A stretch of DNA of 64,000 bases from Nocardia concava NBRC 100430 (GCF_000308815.1 NZ_BAFX01000205.1:1-64000); one strand, 5' to 3'; counted from the first letter of the stretch, positions 23,895-32,481 are shown. Notes: a model not told the origin generated them from the letters alone. Numbers and translations: made by a program.

Positions 23895-25109
23895 TCAGAC
23901 GATGCCGTTCGCGGTGAGATCCGCGAGCTGGTCGGGAGCCAGGCCGAGCAGGCGGCCGTAGACGTCGGCATTGTGCTCGCCGAGCTCCGGGCCGAGATGC
24001 CGGACGCTGCCGGGTGTTTCGCTGAGCTTGGGGAAGACGTTCTGCATCGGGACCTCGCCGAGTTCGGGATGCGCCAGGCGCACGATGGCCTCGCGGGCGG
24101 CGAAATGCGGATCGGCGAACATGTCCCGCGCGGTGTAGATGCGGCCCGCGGGCACGCCTTCGCGATGCAGCAGATCGAGCAGTTCGTCCGCGGGCCGGGT
24201 GGTGGTCCACTCGGCGATGATCGCGTCGAGTTCGGCCATGTGCTCACCGCGTGCGGAATGGGTGGCGAAATGCTCGGCGCTCACCAGTTCCGGCCGTCCC
24301 ATGGCCTTGGCCAGCCGGGTGAAGACGGTGTCCTGGTTGGCGGCGATCAGGATCAGCCCGCCGCCGGCGGTCGGATAGACATTGCTGGGCGAGACATTCG
24401 GCAGCACCGGACCGGTGCGTTCGCGCTGGTAGCCGGTGACACCCCATTCGGGCAGCAGTGATTCCATCATGGCCAGTACCGCCTCGTAGATGGCCGAGTC
24501 CACGATCTGGCCGTGGCCCGTACGTCCGCGATGGTGCACGGCGGCGAGCGTGCCGATGGTCGCGAACACCGCGGCCAGCGAATCGCCCAGGGAGATACCG
24601 GTTCTGGCGGGCGGGTGGTCGGGATCGCCCGTGGTGTAGCGGATTCCGCCCATGGCCTCGCCGATGGAGCCGAAACCGGCACGCGGGGAGTAGGGGCCGT
24701 CCTGGCCGTATCCGGTGACGCGGGTCAGGATCAGGCCCGGGTTGATCGCGCGCAGGGTGTCGTAGTCCAGGCCCCACCGCTCCAGCGTGCCGGGGCGGAA
24801 GTTCTCCACCACGATGTCGGCCCGGGCGATGAGGTCGCGGGCGAGAGCCTGGCCCCGCGGGGTACGCAGATTGCAGGTGACCGATTTCTTGTTGCGCGCC
24901 ACCACCGGCCACCACAGCGACTTGCCGTAGGGCTTCTCGCGGCCCCATTCCCGCATGGGATCGCCCTGGCCCGGCGACTCGAGCTTGATCACCTCGGCCC
25001 CGAAGTCGCCCAGCAGCTGGCCGCAGAACGGTCCCGCCAGCAGCTGTCCCATCTCGATCACCCGCAGATCGGCCAGCGGGCCCGATGCGGGGGTGGTGTC
25101 CTCGGCCAT
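23895..25109 (-). CDS. CaiB/BaiF family CoA-transferase
   Basis: A 404-residue class III CoA-transferase. The N-terminus MGQLLAGPFCGQLLGDFGAE, followed by VIKLESPGQGDPMRE, holds the CoA-binding core. VENFRPGTLERWGLDY and the GPYSPRAGFG segment are family hallmarks. These enzymes move CoA between carboxylic acids; the family also contains alpha-methylacyl-CoA racemases. It is followed ten bases later by the amidohydrolase and is divergent from the HMG-CoA-lyase-like gene. It would activate the diacid released by the amidohydrolase in the pathway proposed. GGAG seven bases upstream fixes the ATG. Confidence 0.85.
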   Translation of the reverse strand: MAEDTTPASGPLADLRVIEMGQLLAGPFCGQLLGDFGAEVIKLESPGQGDPMREWGREKPYGKSLWWPVVARNKKSVTCNLRTPRGQALARDLIARADIVVENFRPGTLERWGLDYDTLRAINPGLILTRVTGYGQDGPYSPRAGFGSIGEAMGGIRYTTGDPDHPPARTGISLGDSLAAVFATIGTLAAVHHRGRTGHGQIVDSAIYEAVLAMMESLLPEWGVTGYQRERTGPVLPNVSPSNVYPTAGGGLILIAANQDTVFTRLAKAMGRPELVSAEHFATHSARGEHMAELDAIIAEWTTTRPADELLDLLHREGVPAGRIYTARDMFADPHFAAREAIVRLAHPELGEVPMQNVFPKLSETPGSVRHLGPELGEHNADVYGRLLGLAPDQLADLTANGIV

Positions 25110-25164
25110 TCGGCAACTCCGTCCTGTCACGCCTTCGGAGTCGCTCCGCGACCTCCGCAAGAAT

Positions 25165-25190
25165 GGATACAATGTATCCCGTAGCGAAAC
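25165..25190. promoter_or_regulatory. Candidate IclR operator D overlapping a perfect palindrome
   Basis: GTATC (25174-25178), seven bases, GAAAC (25186-25190): the regulon motif with one arm change. The left arm is also the right half of the perfect palindrome GGATACAATGTATCC (25165-25179), which could be a second operator. It lies between two divergent genes, 55 and 61 bases from their starts. Confidence 0.5.
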
Positions 25191-25251
25191 GGCGAGCAAG
25201 ATCGAGTCGAATCCGGTCGATCGCCGAACACCTTGGCACTACGGAGGATTC

Positions 25252-26166
25252 GTGGACATCACGCTGGTCGAGGTCGCGCCCCGCGACGGATTGCAGAACG
25301 AGGCGCGGCCCATCGCGACCGCCGACAAGATCGAACTCATGCGCCGGGCCGCGGACGCGGGGGCGCGGCGCATCGAGGCGGTGAGCTTCGTCAATCCCGA
25401 GCGGGTGCCGCAGATGGCCGATGCCGAGGCGGTCATGGCGGGAGTGCGCCGCGACGGCGAGACCTCCTATGCCGGACTGATTTTCAACGATCGCGGTCTG
25501 GATCGCGCGGTCGCGGCGGGGGTGGACGAGATCAATGTGGTGGTGGTCGCGACCGACACGTTCAGCCGCCGCAATCAGGGGTGCACCACCGAGGACGGGA
25601 TCGGGCGCTGGGTACGGCTGGCCGCGCGCGGCGCGGAGGCCGGGCTGTGGCGCAGCGTCACCATCGCCGCCGCGTTCGGCTGCCCGTTCGAGGGCGAGGT
25701 GCCCGAAGCCCGGGTGCGCGATCTCATCGCCCGGGTGGCCGCCGCGGGGCCGGACGAGATCGCGCTGGCCGACACCATCGGCGTCGGAACACCCGACCGG
25801 GTGCGGCGGCTGGTGTCCGCGGTGACCGAGCTGGCCCCGGATGCATTGCCGCGCTGCCATTTCCACAACACCCGCAATACCGGCTACGCCAACGCGGTGG
25901 CCGCGCTCGAGTCCGGTGTCCGCGTCCTGGACGCCAGCATCGGCGGGATCGGGGGCTGCCCTTTCGCTCCGGCGGCGACCGGCAATATCGCCACCGAGGA
26001 CCTGCTCTACCTCCTGGATCGCATGGGCGTCACGACCGGCGTGGACATCGCGTCGACGATCGACACCGCACGGTGGTTGGGCGGTGTGCTGGGCGCACCG
26101 GTGCCCGCGCTGCTCGGGCGGGCCGGAGTATTCCCCGATGCCGCAGTGGCGCAGGCGCATTCGTGA
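25252..26166 (+). CDS. Hydroxymethylglutaryl-CoA lyase-like enzyme
   Basis: A 304-residue DRE-TIM metallolyase starting at GTG 25252 with CGGAGG upstream. The active-site APRDGLQNE is at residues 9-17 (Arg11, Asp12, Gln15), metal-binding HFHNTRNTGYAN follows, and GGIGGCPFAPAATGNIATED carries the catalytic cysteine loop typical of HMG-CoA lyase. Family members cleave 3-hydroxy-3-alkyl dicarboxyl-CoA esters to a keto acid plus an acyl-CoA. After hydration of an alkylmaleyl-CoA, such a lyase would give a 2-keto acid and a short acyl-CoA, fitting the neighbours. True leucine-pathway HMG-CoA lyase activity is the alternative. Confidence 0.85.
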   Translation: MDITLVEVAPRDGLQNEARPIATADKIELMRRAADAGARRIEAVSFVNPERVPQMADAEAVMAGVRRDGETSYAGLIFNDRGLDRAVAAGVDEINVVVVATDTFSRRNQGCTTEDGIGRWVRLAARGAEAGLWRSVTIAAAFGCPFEGEVPEARVRDLIARVAAAGPDEIALADTIGVGTPDRVRRLVSAVTELAPDALPRCHFHNTRNTGYANAVAALESGVRVLDASIGGIGGCPFAPAATGNIATEDLLYLLDRMGVTTGVDIASTIDTARWLGGVLGAPVPALLGRAGVFPDAAVAQAHS

Positions 26167-26169
26167 CGC

Positions 26170-27585
26170 TCATGCCCGCAGCGTCCGGAGGGGCCGGAGC
26201 AGTTGGTTCAGATCGGGTGCCGCGGCCAGTCGGAAGGTGATGTCGCTGAGCGCGTCCGCGGTCGCGGCATCGAGCAGCCGGGCGGTATTGAGGCGGAACT
26301 TGAGCGCGAGTTCGTCTGCCGACAAAGGGTTTCCGGGGCCGCCGCGGTTCGCCTCGACACGCTCGGTGAGGGTGCGGCCGTCGTGCAGGCTGGCGGTGAG
26401 AACGGCGGGAAACTGCCGCGGGAAGATCTCGTCGCAGCGTGCGTCGGGCGCGCACCGGACCCGGGCGGCCAGGGCCAGGCGGCGCGGATCACGGGCCGCA
26501 CTGTCGGTGAAATCCTCGTGGAACACCCCCAGCCCGCCACCTCCGACCAGCGCGGCGGCCACCGTGTACGGGCCGGAAAACGCGGCGTGGTAACCGGATT
26601 CGGGGCGCGCCTTCAGCTCGGGCGGGAAGCCGATGGTGCGCAGGGCCGCCGCGGGCGCACCCAGCTCGAGCGATTCGATCTCCTCGGCCCGCACGCCCCG
26701 GGCGCGCAGGCGCAGGGCCGCGTCGATACCGGCGTGGGTGAAATGGTTGCACGGGTAGGGCTTGAAGCAGACCTCGCGCACCTCCCACCGGTCACCCAGC
26801 TCGGCGACGAGGGCCGCGGGGTCGGCCCCGTCGCCGCAGAAGGCGTGCAGCAGGCCGAATCTGCCCTCGAAGACGGTAGGCGGGCCGGTGAGCCCGGCTC
26901 GTGCGAGACCGGCCGCGACGACCGCGGCGTGGGCGGCCCAGCCGCAATGGACGCGTTTGATGGTGCCGCCGGTCCGGTTGGCCTCCAGCAGGCCCGAACC
27001 CATGCTGGCGGCGATGCCCATGGCGTGCGCGATGCCGGGGGCGTCCAGCCCGGACAGCATCGCGACCGCGGCGGCGCCGCCGACCGCACCGCAGATGGCG
27101 GTGGCGTGCAGTCCGCGTTCGAAGAAGATCGAATTGCCCAGGGCGGCATCGTATCCGGCGAGCCCGGCGCGCACGGTGATCTCAACCCCGACCGCCACCG
27201 CGTCCAGCAGCGCCGCACCGCTCGCGCCGCACTGCTCGGCGACGGCCAGCGCGGCGGGCACCACCGCCGCCGACGGGTGCAGCACCGACAGCAGGTGGGT
27301 GTCGTCGAAATCCAAGGCATGCGCGAGGGTCCCGCCGAGCAACGCGGCACTCGGCGCGGGCAGCTCGCCCGGCAGGCCGAGCGCGGTGGCGGCGGCATGA
27401 CCGCCCCAGTCGGCGATCACCGCGCGCACGGCCGCGGCCGGCGGAGAATCCATGGCCGCCAGACTGTTTCCCAGGACGTCGAGGACCCGGCGCGCCGCGT
27501 CGGTGCGGAGCGCGGAGCCGACACCCTTGGCCCGGGCGGTATCGGCGAATTCGGCCAGGCGCGTGACAATGGTCGGCTCGCTCAT
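26170..27585 (-). CDS. MmgE/PrpD family protein (2-methylcitrate dehydratase-like)
   Basis: A 471-residue MmgE/PrpD protein. The family fold is visible in ALDFDDTHLLSVLHPSAAVV (active-site region, about 95-115), GLHATAICGAVGGAAA and KRVHCGWAAHAAVVAAGLA, then FKPYPCNHFTHAGIDAAL. PrpD dehydrates 2-methylcitrate; relatives act on cis-aconitate and other unsaturated diacids. It overlaps the cyclase-family gene by four bases and is the last gene of that operon, ending four bases from the convergent lyase gene. Hydration of an alkylated maleate-type acid is the proposed role here. Confidence 0.85.
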   Translation of the reverse strand: MSEPTIVTRLAEFADTARAKGVGSALRTDAARRVLDVLGNSLAAMDSPPAAAVRAVIADWGGHAAATALGLPGELPAPSAALLGGTLAHALDFDDTHLLSVLHPSAAVVPAALAVAEQCGASGAALLDAVAVGVEITVRAGLAGYDAALGNSIFFERGLHATAICGAVGGAAAVAMLSGLDAPGIAHAMGIAASMGSGLLEANRTGGTIKRVHCGWAAHAAVVAAGLARAGLTGPPTVFEGRFGLLHAFCGDGADPAALVAELGDRWEVREVCFKPYPCNHFTHAGIDAALRLRARGVRAEEIESLELGAPAAALRTIGFPPELKARPESGYHAAFSGPYTVAAALVGGGGLGVFHEDFTDSAARDPRRLALAARVRCAPDARCDEIFPRQFPAVLTASLHDGRTLTERVEANRGGPGNPLSADELALKFRLNTARLLDAATADALSDITFRLAAAPDLNQLLRPLRTLRA

Positions 27586-28400
27586 CGGCTCACCGCCGCG
27601 AGCGGGCGCACCGGCGAACCGGTGCCGCCGACGATGCGCAAAGGCGCCAGCAGGAAGGCGAATTCGGCGAGCCCGGCCTCGGCCAGCGCCTCGAGCGCGA
27701 GGTGCTCGAGAATGTAGATGCCGGACTCCACGAGCAGGATCCGATGCACCGGCAATACGGCGTGCCCGGCGCCCGGCCGGATGCACTCGAAGGCGGTGGT
27801 GTCCGAGCCGGTGGCGACCACGTTTCGCGCCGCGAGCCAGCGCGCGGCCTCGACGCCCACGCCGGGCACACCCGATGCCGCGCCGAGGTAGGCGTCGCGG
27901 TCCTCGAACAGCCGCGACCAGCCGGTCCGCACGAGCGCCACATCGCCCGATCCAGGTTGCACCCCAGCCTGTTTGGCGGCGGCCAGCAGATCCTCGACGG
28001 TGATCTCGTAGCCGCCGGGCAGTGTGTCGACGCCGTGCACGCGCGCCACGTCGAGCAGCACGCCGCGGCGCAGCAGGCCCGGCAGGTGCTCGGCGCCGTG
28101 CTCGTGGAACAGCCCACCGCGCTGTGCGTGCTCGGCCGCGACGCCGCCGTGCAGCAGGCCCTCGTGGCTGACATGGCTGAGCGCGTCGATGTGCGTGCCG
28201 ACGTGCCCGCCGGTCACGATGATCTCGTTGGCGGCCGATCCGCCGTCGGGGCGCACCATATCGCCGTGGCGGCGGATCAGGGTCATTCGGAAGCCGGGAT
28301 GGTTGGGCGAGCAGGGCATGCCGGTGAAGAACGGCTGGCCCAGCTCGATCAGGTCGACGCCGCCGGAGATGACTTCCAGCAACGGATTTCGCTCGGTCAT
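27582..28400 (-). CDS. Cyclase-family zinc hydrolase (kynurenine formamidase-like)
   Basis: A 272-residue protein with the metal-binding motif GGHVGTHIDALSH near residues 64-76 (consensus HxGTHxDxxxH) and the N-terminal LIELGQPFFTGMPCSPNHPG. The C-terminus IYILEHLALEALAE is also typical. Members hydrolyse formamides, isatin or lactam-like rings (kynurenine formamidase, isatin hydrolase). It overlaps both neighbours by ATGA. Ring or formamide hydrolysis of a pyrrole/maleimide fragment fits its position. The exact substrate is unknown. Confidence 0.85.
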   Translation of the reverse strand: MTERNPLLEVISGGVDLIELGQPFFTGMPCSPNHPGFRMTLIRRHGDMVRPDGGSAANEIIVTGGHVGTHIDALSHVSHEGLLHGGVAAEHAQRGGLFHEHGAEHLPGLLRRGVLLDVARVHGVDTLPGGYEITVEDLLAAAKQAGVQPGSGDVALVRTGWSRLFEDRDAYLGAASGVPGVGVEAARWLAARNVVATGSDTTAFECIRPGAGHAVLPVHRILLVESGIYILEHLALEALAEAGLAEFAFLLAPLRIVGGTGSPVRPLAAVSR

Positions 28401-29584
28401 CGGACCACTCCCGTCGCCCGCAGCCGCGCCAATTCCGCTTCGCCGACACCGTGGCCGGCCAGCACCTCGGCGGTGTGCGCGCCCAGCGGCGGCCCGCTCC
28501 AGCGGATGCCGCCGGGTGTTTCCGAGAGCCGGAAGAGGATGTTCTGCATGCGTATCGGTCCCAATTCGTCGTCGGGCACGGTGACGATCGACTCGAGCGC
28601 CCGGAACTGCGGGTCGGCCAGGATATCGGCGGCGGTGTAGATCGGCGCGACGGCCGCCTCTGCCTTCTCGAAGGCCCGCACCACCTCGTCGCCGGGGCGC
28701 TGGGCGATCCACTTGCCGACCGCGGCGTCGAGCTCGTCGGCGTGCGCCGCGCGGCCCGCGCCGGTGGCGAACCAGGGCTCGCCGAGGAATTCGGGCCGGC
28801 CCACCAGCCGCATGACGCGTTCGGCGATGGATTGCGCGCTGGTGGATACCGCGACCCAGCGGTCGTCGGCGGTGCGATAGATATTGCGCGGGGCATTGTT
28901 GCTGGAGCGGTTGCCGGTTCGGGGCTGGATTTCGCCCAGCTGGTCGTAGGCGAGGATGTGGGGGCCGAGCAGGGTGAGGATCGGCTCCACGATGGCGAGG
29001 TCGATCTGCTGGCCGTGGCCGTCGCGCTCCCGGGCCCGCAGCGCGGTCATGATGGCGAAAGCGGTGGTGAGCGCGGCGATTCCGTCGGCCAGGCCGAACG
29101 GCGGCAGGGTGGGCGGGCCGTCGGGTTCACCGGTCATGGCCGCGAAGCCGCTCATGGCCTCGGCCAGCGTGCCGAAACCGGGACGACGCGCGTACGGGCC
29201 GAACTGTCCGAAGCCGGTCACGCGGGCGAGCACCAGGCGCGGATTGTTCTGCCGGAGTTCGGAATAGCCGAGCCCCCAGCGTTCCAGGGTGCCGGGGCGG
29301 AAGTTCTCGATCACCACGTCCGCGTCGGCGGCCATGCGGCGGAACAGGTCCTGGCCGTCGGGGGTGCCCAGATGCAGGGTGACCGATTTCTTGCCGCGGC
29401 CCAGCATCTTCCACCACAGGCCCACTCCATCGCGCGCGGCGCCGTGGCCGCGCACCGGATCCCCGTCCGGATGCTCGATCTTGATCACCTCCGCGCCGAA
29501 GTCGGCCAGCAGGGTGGCGGCCAGTGGGCCCGCGAACAGTGTCGCCGCGTCGATGACCCGGATTCCCGAGAGTGGACCGGCCAT
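28397..29584 (-). CDS. CaiB/BaiF family CoA-transferase (second copy)
   Basis: A 395-residue class III CoA-transferase. Core features are IDAATLFAGPLAATLLADFG (11-30), VIKIEHPDGDPVRG, VIENFRPGTLERWGL and TGFGQFGPYARRPGFG. It shares about the same layout as the copy at 23895 but is clearly diverged, so the two may activate different acids or act as a transferase and a racemase. AGGAG precedes ATG 29584 by seven bases. It heads an operon with the cyclase and MmgE/PrpD genes and is divergent from the imidase-like gene, with operators E and F between them. Confidence 0.85.
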   Translation of the reverse strand: MAGPLSGIRVIDAATLFAGPLAATLLADFGAEVIKIEHPDGDPVRGHGAARDGVGLWWKMLGRGKKSVTLHLGTPDGQDLFRRMAADADVVIENFRPGTLERWGLGYSELRQNNPRLVLARVTGFGQFGPYARRPGFGTLAEAMSGFAAMTGEPDGPPTLPPFGLADGIAALTTAFAIMTALRARERDGHGQQIDLAIVEPILTLLGPHILAYDQLGEIQPRTGNRSSNNAPRNIYRTADDRWVAVSTSAQSIAERVMRLVGRPEFLGEPWFATGAGRAAHADELDAAVGKWIAQRPGDEVVRAFEKAEAAVAPIYTAADILADPQFRALESIVTVPDDELGPIRMQNILFRLSETPGGIRWSGPPLGAHTAEVLAGHGVGEAELARLRATGVVR

Positions 29585-29610
29585 TGCTGAACTCCTAACC
29601 CCGCCAGAAT

Positions 29611-29627
29611 GTTTCCCACAACGAAAC
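29611..29627. promoter_or_regulatory. Candidate IclR operator E (GTTTC-N7-GAAAC)
   Basis: GTTTC at 29611-29615 and GAAAC at 29623-29627, 27 bases before the start of the second CoA-transferase gene. Perfect arms. Confidence 0.65.
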
Positions 29628-29694
29628 AATGACGATGATGCAGACGTTGACTACCTGCGAATCCTACTGCCATGATCGGTCTGTTGGTAAAGTC

Positions 29695-29711
29695 GTTTCG
29701 CACAAGGAAAC
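29695..29711. promoter_or_regulatory. Candidate IclR operator F (GTTTC-N7-GAAAC)
   Basis: GTTTC at 29695-29699 and GAAAC at 29707-29711, immediately before the GGAG ribosome site of the imidase-like gene. With operator E it places one site beside each divergent start, 84 bases apart, about eight helical turns. Confidence 0.65.
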
Positions 29712-29722
29712 TGGAGTCAGTC

Positions 29723-31180
29723 GTGGCGGAGATCGATCTGCTGATCCGGAACGCTTGCGTCGTCCGCCCCGGGGCGCCGGACGCCGTCGAGCCCGAAACC
29801 CTCGACATCGCGGTGACCGCGGGGGTGATCAGCGCCGTAGCGTCCGGGATTCCGGCCGCGTCGGCGACCGAGGTGTTCGATGCGCAGGGGCGGCTGGCGT
29901 TCCCCGGTGTCGTTGACGCGCACCAGCACTGGGGGATCTACTCGGAGTTGTCCGAGGACACCGAGACCGAGAGCCGGGCGTGCGCCCAGGGCGGTGTCAC
30001 CACCTCGCTCAGCTATCTGCGGACCGGTCGTTACTATCTCAATCGCGGCGGCTCCTACCGGGATTTCGTGCCCGAGGTGCTGAGCCGCATGGCCGGGCGA
30101 TCCTATATCGACCACGCCATTCACCTCGCGCCCATGACGCGCGAGCACATCGAGGAAATCCCGTACCTGGTCGAGGAATTCGGCATCACCTCGTTCAAGA
30201 TCTTCATGTTCTACGGCGGGCACGGCCTGCACGGCCGTTCCAGCGATCAGGCGGAATTCCTCATGATCCCGCCGCAGGAGCGCTATGACCTGGCGCATTT
30301 CGAATTCGTCATGCGCGGGTTGCAGCGGGCGCGCGAGCGGTTCGGGGACGTGATCACGCTGTCGCTGCACTGCGAGACCGCCGAGATCATGGCCGCCTAC
30401 ACCGAACTGGTGGAACGGGAAGGCACTCTCACCGGGCTGCGCGCCTACAGCGCCTCACGCCCGCCGCATTCCGAGGGGCTGGCCGTCACCACCGCCTCGT
30501 ACCTGGCGCACGAGACCGGCTTCCCGGCCATCAATCTGCTGCACCTCTCCTCCGCCAAGGCGGTCGATGCCGCCCTGCGGATGGCGAAAGCCTTCCCGCA
30601 CATCGATTTCCGCCGGGAGGTCACCATCGGCCATCTGCTCGCCGACGTCGACACCGCGCACGGCATCGGCGGGAAGGTGAATCCGCCGCTGCGGGAGCGG
30701 GCCGATGTCGAGGCGCTGTGGCGGCACATGCTGGCCGGTGAGATCGACTGGGTGGTCAGCGATCACGCATGCTGCCGCGACGAACAGAAGTTCGGCGCCG
30801 ACCGCGAGGACGTCTTCCTCGCCAAATCCGGGTTCGGCGGCGCCGAATACCTGCTCCCCGGGCTGATCGGGGAGGGCATGAAACGCGGCCTGAGCCCGCA
30901 GCACATCGCCCGCCTCACCTCGTGGAACCCGGCACGCCGCTACGGACTCACCGGCAAAGGCGACCTCGCCCCCGGCTTCGACGCCGACATCGCACTCGTC
31001 GACACCGGCGTCAGCTGGACGGTGCGCGCCTCCGACTCCGAATCCGCCCAGGAGTACACGCCTTTCGAAGGCTTCGACATGACAGCCCGGGTCAGCGACG
31101 TCTTCCTGCGCGGCCATCGCATCCTCGCGGAGGGGCGCGTCCAGGGCGAGCCCCGCGGGCGCTACCTGCCCCGAGGCTGA
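29723..31180 (+). CDS. Hydantoinase / dihydropyrimidinase-family cyclic amidohydrolase (imidase candidate)
   Basis: A 485-residue amidohydrolase starting at GTG 29723 with GGAG upstream. The metal site is complete: Asp65-x-His67-x-His69 (VVDAHQHWG), a candidate carboxylated Lys159 (SFKIFMFYGG), His216 (LSLHCET), His274 (LLHLSS) and Asp347 (VVSDHACC). The family opens cyclic amides and imides (hydantoin, dihydropyrimidine, allantoin, succinimide, maleimide). With a half-amide amidohydrolase in the same putative regulon, an imidase opening maleimide-type rings is attractive, since such imides arise from oxidative tetrapyrrole breakdown. Dihydropyrimidine or hydantoin use cannot be excluded. Its end overlaps the convergent carbonic-anhydrase gene by 19 bases. 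Confidence 0.8.
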   Translation: MAEIDLLIRNACVVRPGAPDAVEPETLDIAVTAGVISAVASGIPAASATEVFDAQGRLAFPGVVDAHQHWGIYSELSEDTETESRACAQGGVTTSLSYLRTGRYYLNRGGSYRDFVPEVLSRMAGRSYIDHAIHLAPMTREHIEEIPYLVEEFGITSFKIFMFYGGHGLHGRSSDQAEFLMIPPQERYDLAHFEFVMRGLQRARERFGDVITLSLHCETAEIMAAYTELVEREGTLTGLRAYSASRPPHSEGLAVTTASYLAHETGFPAINLLHLSSAKAVDAALRMAKAFPHIDFRREVTIGHLLADVDTAHGIGGKVNPPLRERADVEALWRHMLAGEIDWVVSDHACCRDEQKFGADREDVFLAKSGFGGAEYLLPGLIGEGMKRGLSPQHIARLTSWNPARRYGLTGKGDLAPGFDADIALVDTGVSWTVRASDSESAQEYTPFEGFDMTARVSDVFLRGHRILAEGRVQGEPRGRYLPRG

Positions 31181-32481
31181 ATCACCGCAGGTAATTCCAG
31201 CTCGCCGATATTGCCGATCACCCGCTGCAGCTTGGCCTTGCCATCGGCGAGGGTGTAGGTGACACACGCGATCGCGCACTCGCCGACGGCGATCCGGTCG
31301 GCGATGACCTGCGACCGTTGCCGCAGCAGGTCCGCGGTCTCGACCACGTGCCGGCCCTCCAATTCGTCGAGTGCCTCGAGACCTTCGCGGCGGGCGAGCA
31401 GGATCGATGGCGTAATCCGCTCGACCACGCTGCGGATGAATCCGCCGGGAACCGTGCCGTTGTCGAGGGCGTCGACGGCGGCCTGGATCGCTCCGCAACT
31501 GTCGTGGCCGAGAACCACGATCAGCGGCACCGCGAGCACCTCGATGCCGTACTCGATGGAACCGAGCACGCTGGCGTCGAGGACGTGCCCCGCGGTGCGG
31601 ACCACGAACATGTCACCGAGACCCTGGTCGAAGATGATCTCCGCAGCCACCCGGGAATCCCCGCAGCCGAACAGAATCGCCGAGGGCCGCTGTCCCGCAG
31701 CCAGTTTCGCTCGATCGGCCGCGCCCTGATTGGGGTGCCGCAACCGGCCTTCGACGAAACGATCGTTCCCCTCGCGCAAGGTCTTCCAGGCGGTCACCGG
31801 CGTCAGGTCGCTGACGCGGCCCATGCGACGCACCAGGCTGTCCTCTTCGGACGCGGCATCGGGGAGGGCTGACGGCCGCGCCGCCGGATCCAGACGCACA
31901 CCGGACAAGCCGCGCCAGCCCAACCGCATCGTCGCCGCGACCGCTTCGTCCTTGGGGATCGGCCGCCCGGCCGCCAGCCAGGTCCGCGCGCAGGACTGCG
32001 CGGCCCCCACCAGACCGACGGCCAGCAGCTTGGACCGCTGGGCCTCCCACGCTGCATGGGGTGCGATCGCGTCGAAAACCGCGTCGACGCACCGTGCCCC
32101 GGCCCGTTGCGCCCTGCCCTGCACCGCGGGCTCCTCGACCACCTGCGCGTCGAACAGCACCATCGAGAAGTGCTCGTGCGCGTCGACGAAATCGAAGTAG
32201 GCATTGACCGTCGCCCACACGGCCGACCGCAGTCCGCCGGCCCAGCACAACGCCTCGCCGAGCCCACCCACCATCCGGTCCACAGCCGCATCCAAGACCG
32301 TCAGATACAACTCCAGCTTGCTCGAAAACGTCTTGTACAGCACCGGTTTGCTGATCCCGACCTCGGCCGCGATCTCATCCATCCCCGCCTGGTGATATCC
32401 GCAGTCGGCGAACACCTCGGCCGCGGCGGCCACGATCGCCCGCCGCCGCACCGCCCTCCGCTCCCGGAACGCCCCTTCCAT
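31162..32481 (-). CDS. Fusion of a TetR regulator and a beta-carbonic anhydrase
   Basis: A single uninterrupted 439-residue frame. Residues 1-60 are a TetR helix-turn-helix (FADCGYHQAGMDEIAAE, then ISKPVLYKTFSSK), followed by a TetR-type C-terminal domain to about 200. After a short linker, residues 225-435 match beta-carbonic anhydrase of the mycobacterial CanB type: zinc ligands Cys273 and Asp275 in CGDSR, His326 and Cys329 in GHDSCG, and the segments EIIFDQGLGDMFVVRTAGHV. All catalytic residues are present. The enzyme interconverts CO2 and bicarbonate. Fused to a DNA-binding domain it could be a CO2/bicarbonate- or zinc-responsive regulator. An internal ATG near residue 220 could also give a free enzyme. 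Confidence 0.85.
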   Translation of the reverse strand: MEGAFRERRAVRRRAIVAAAAEVFADCGYHQAGMDEIAAEVGISKPVLYKTFSSKLELYLTVLDAAVDRMVGGLGEALCWAGGLRSAVWATVNAYFDFVDAHEHFSMVLFDAQVVEEPAVQGRAQRAGARCVDAVFDAIAPHAAWEAQRSKLLAVGLVGAAQSCARTWLAAGRPIPKDEAVAATMRLGWRGLSGVRLDPAARPSALPDAASEEDSLVRRMGRVSDLTPVTAWKTLREGNDRFVEGRLRHPNQGAADRAKLAAGQRPSAILFGCGDSRVAAEIIFDQGLGDMFVVRTAGHVLDASVLGSIEYGIEVLAVPLIVVLGHDSCGAIQAAVDALDNGTVPGGFIRSVVERITPSILLARREGLEALDELEGRHVVETADLLRQRSQVIADRIAVGECAIACVTYTLADGKAKLQRVIGNIGELELPAVIQPRGR

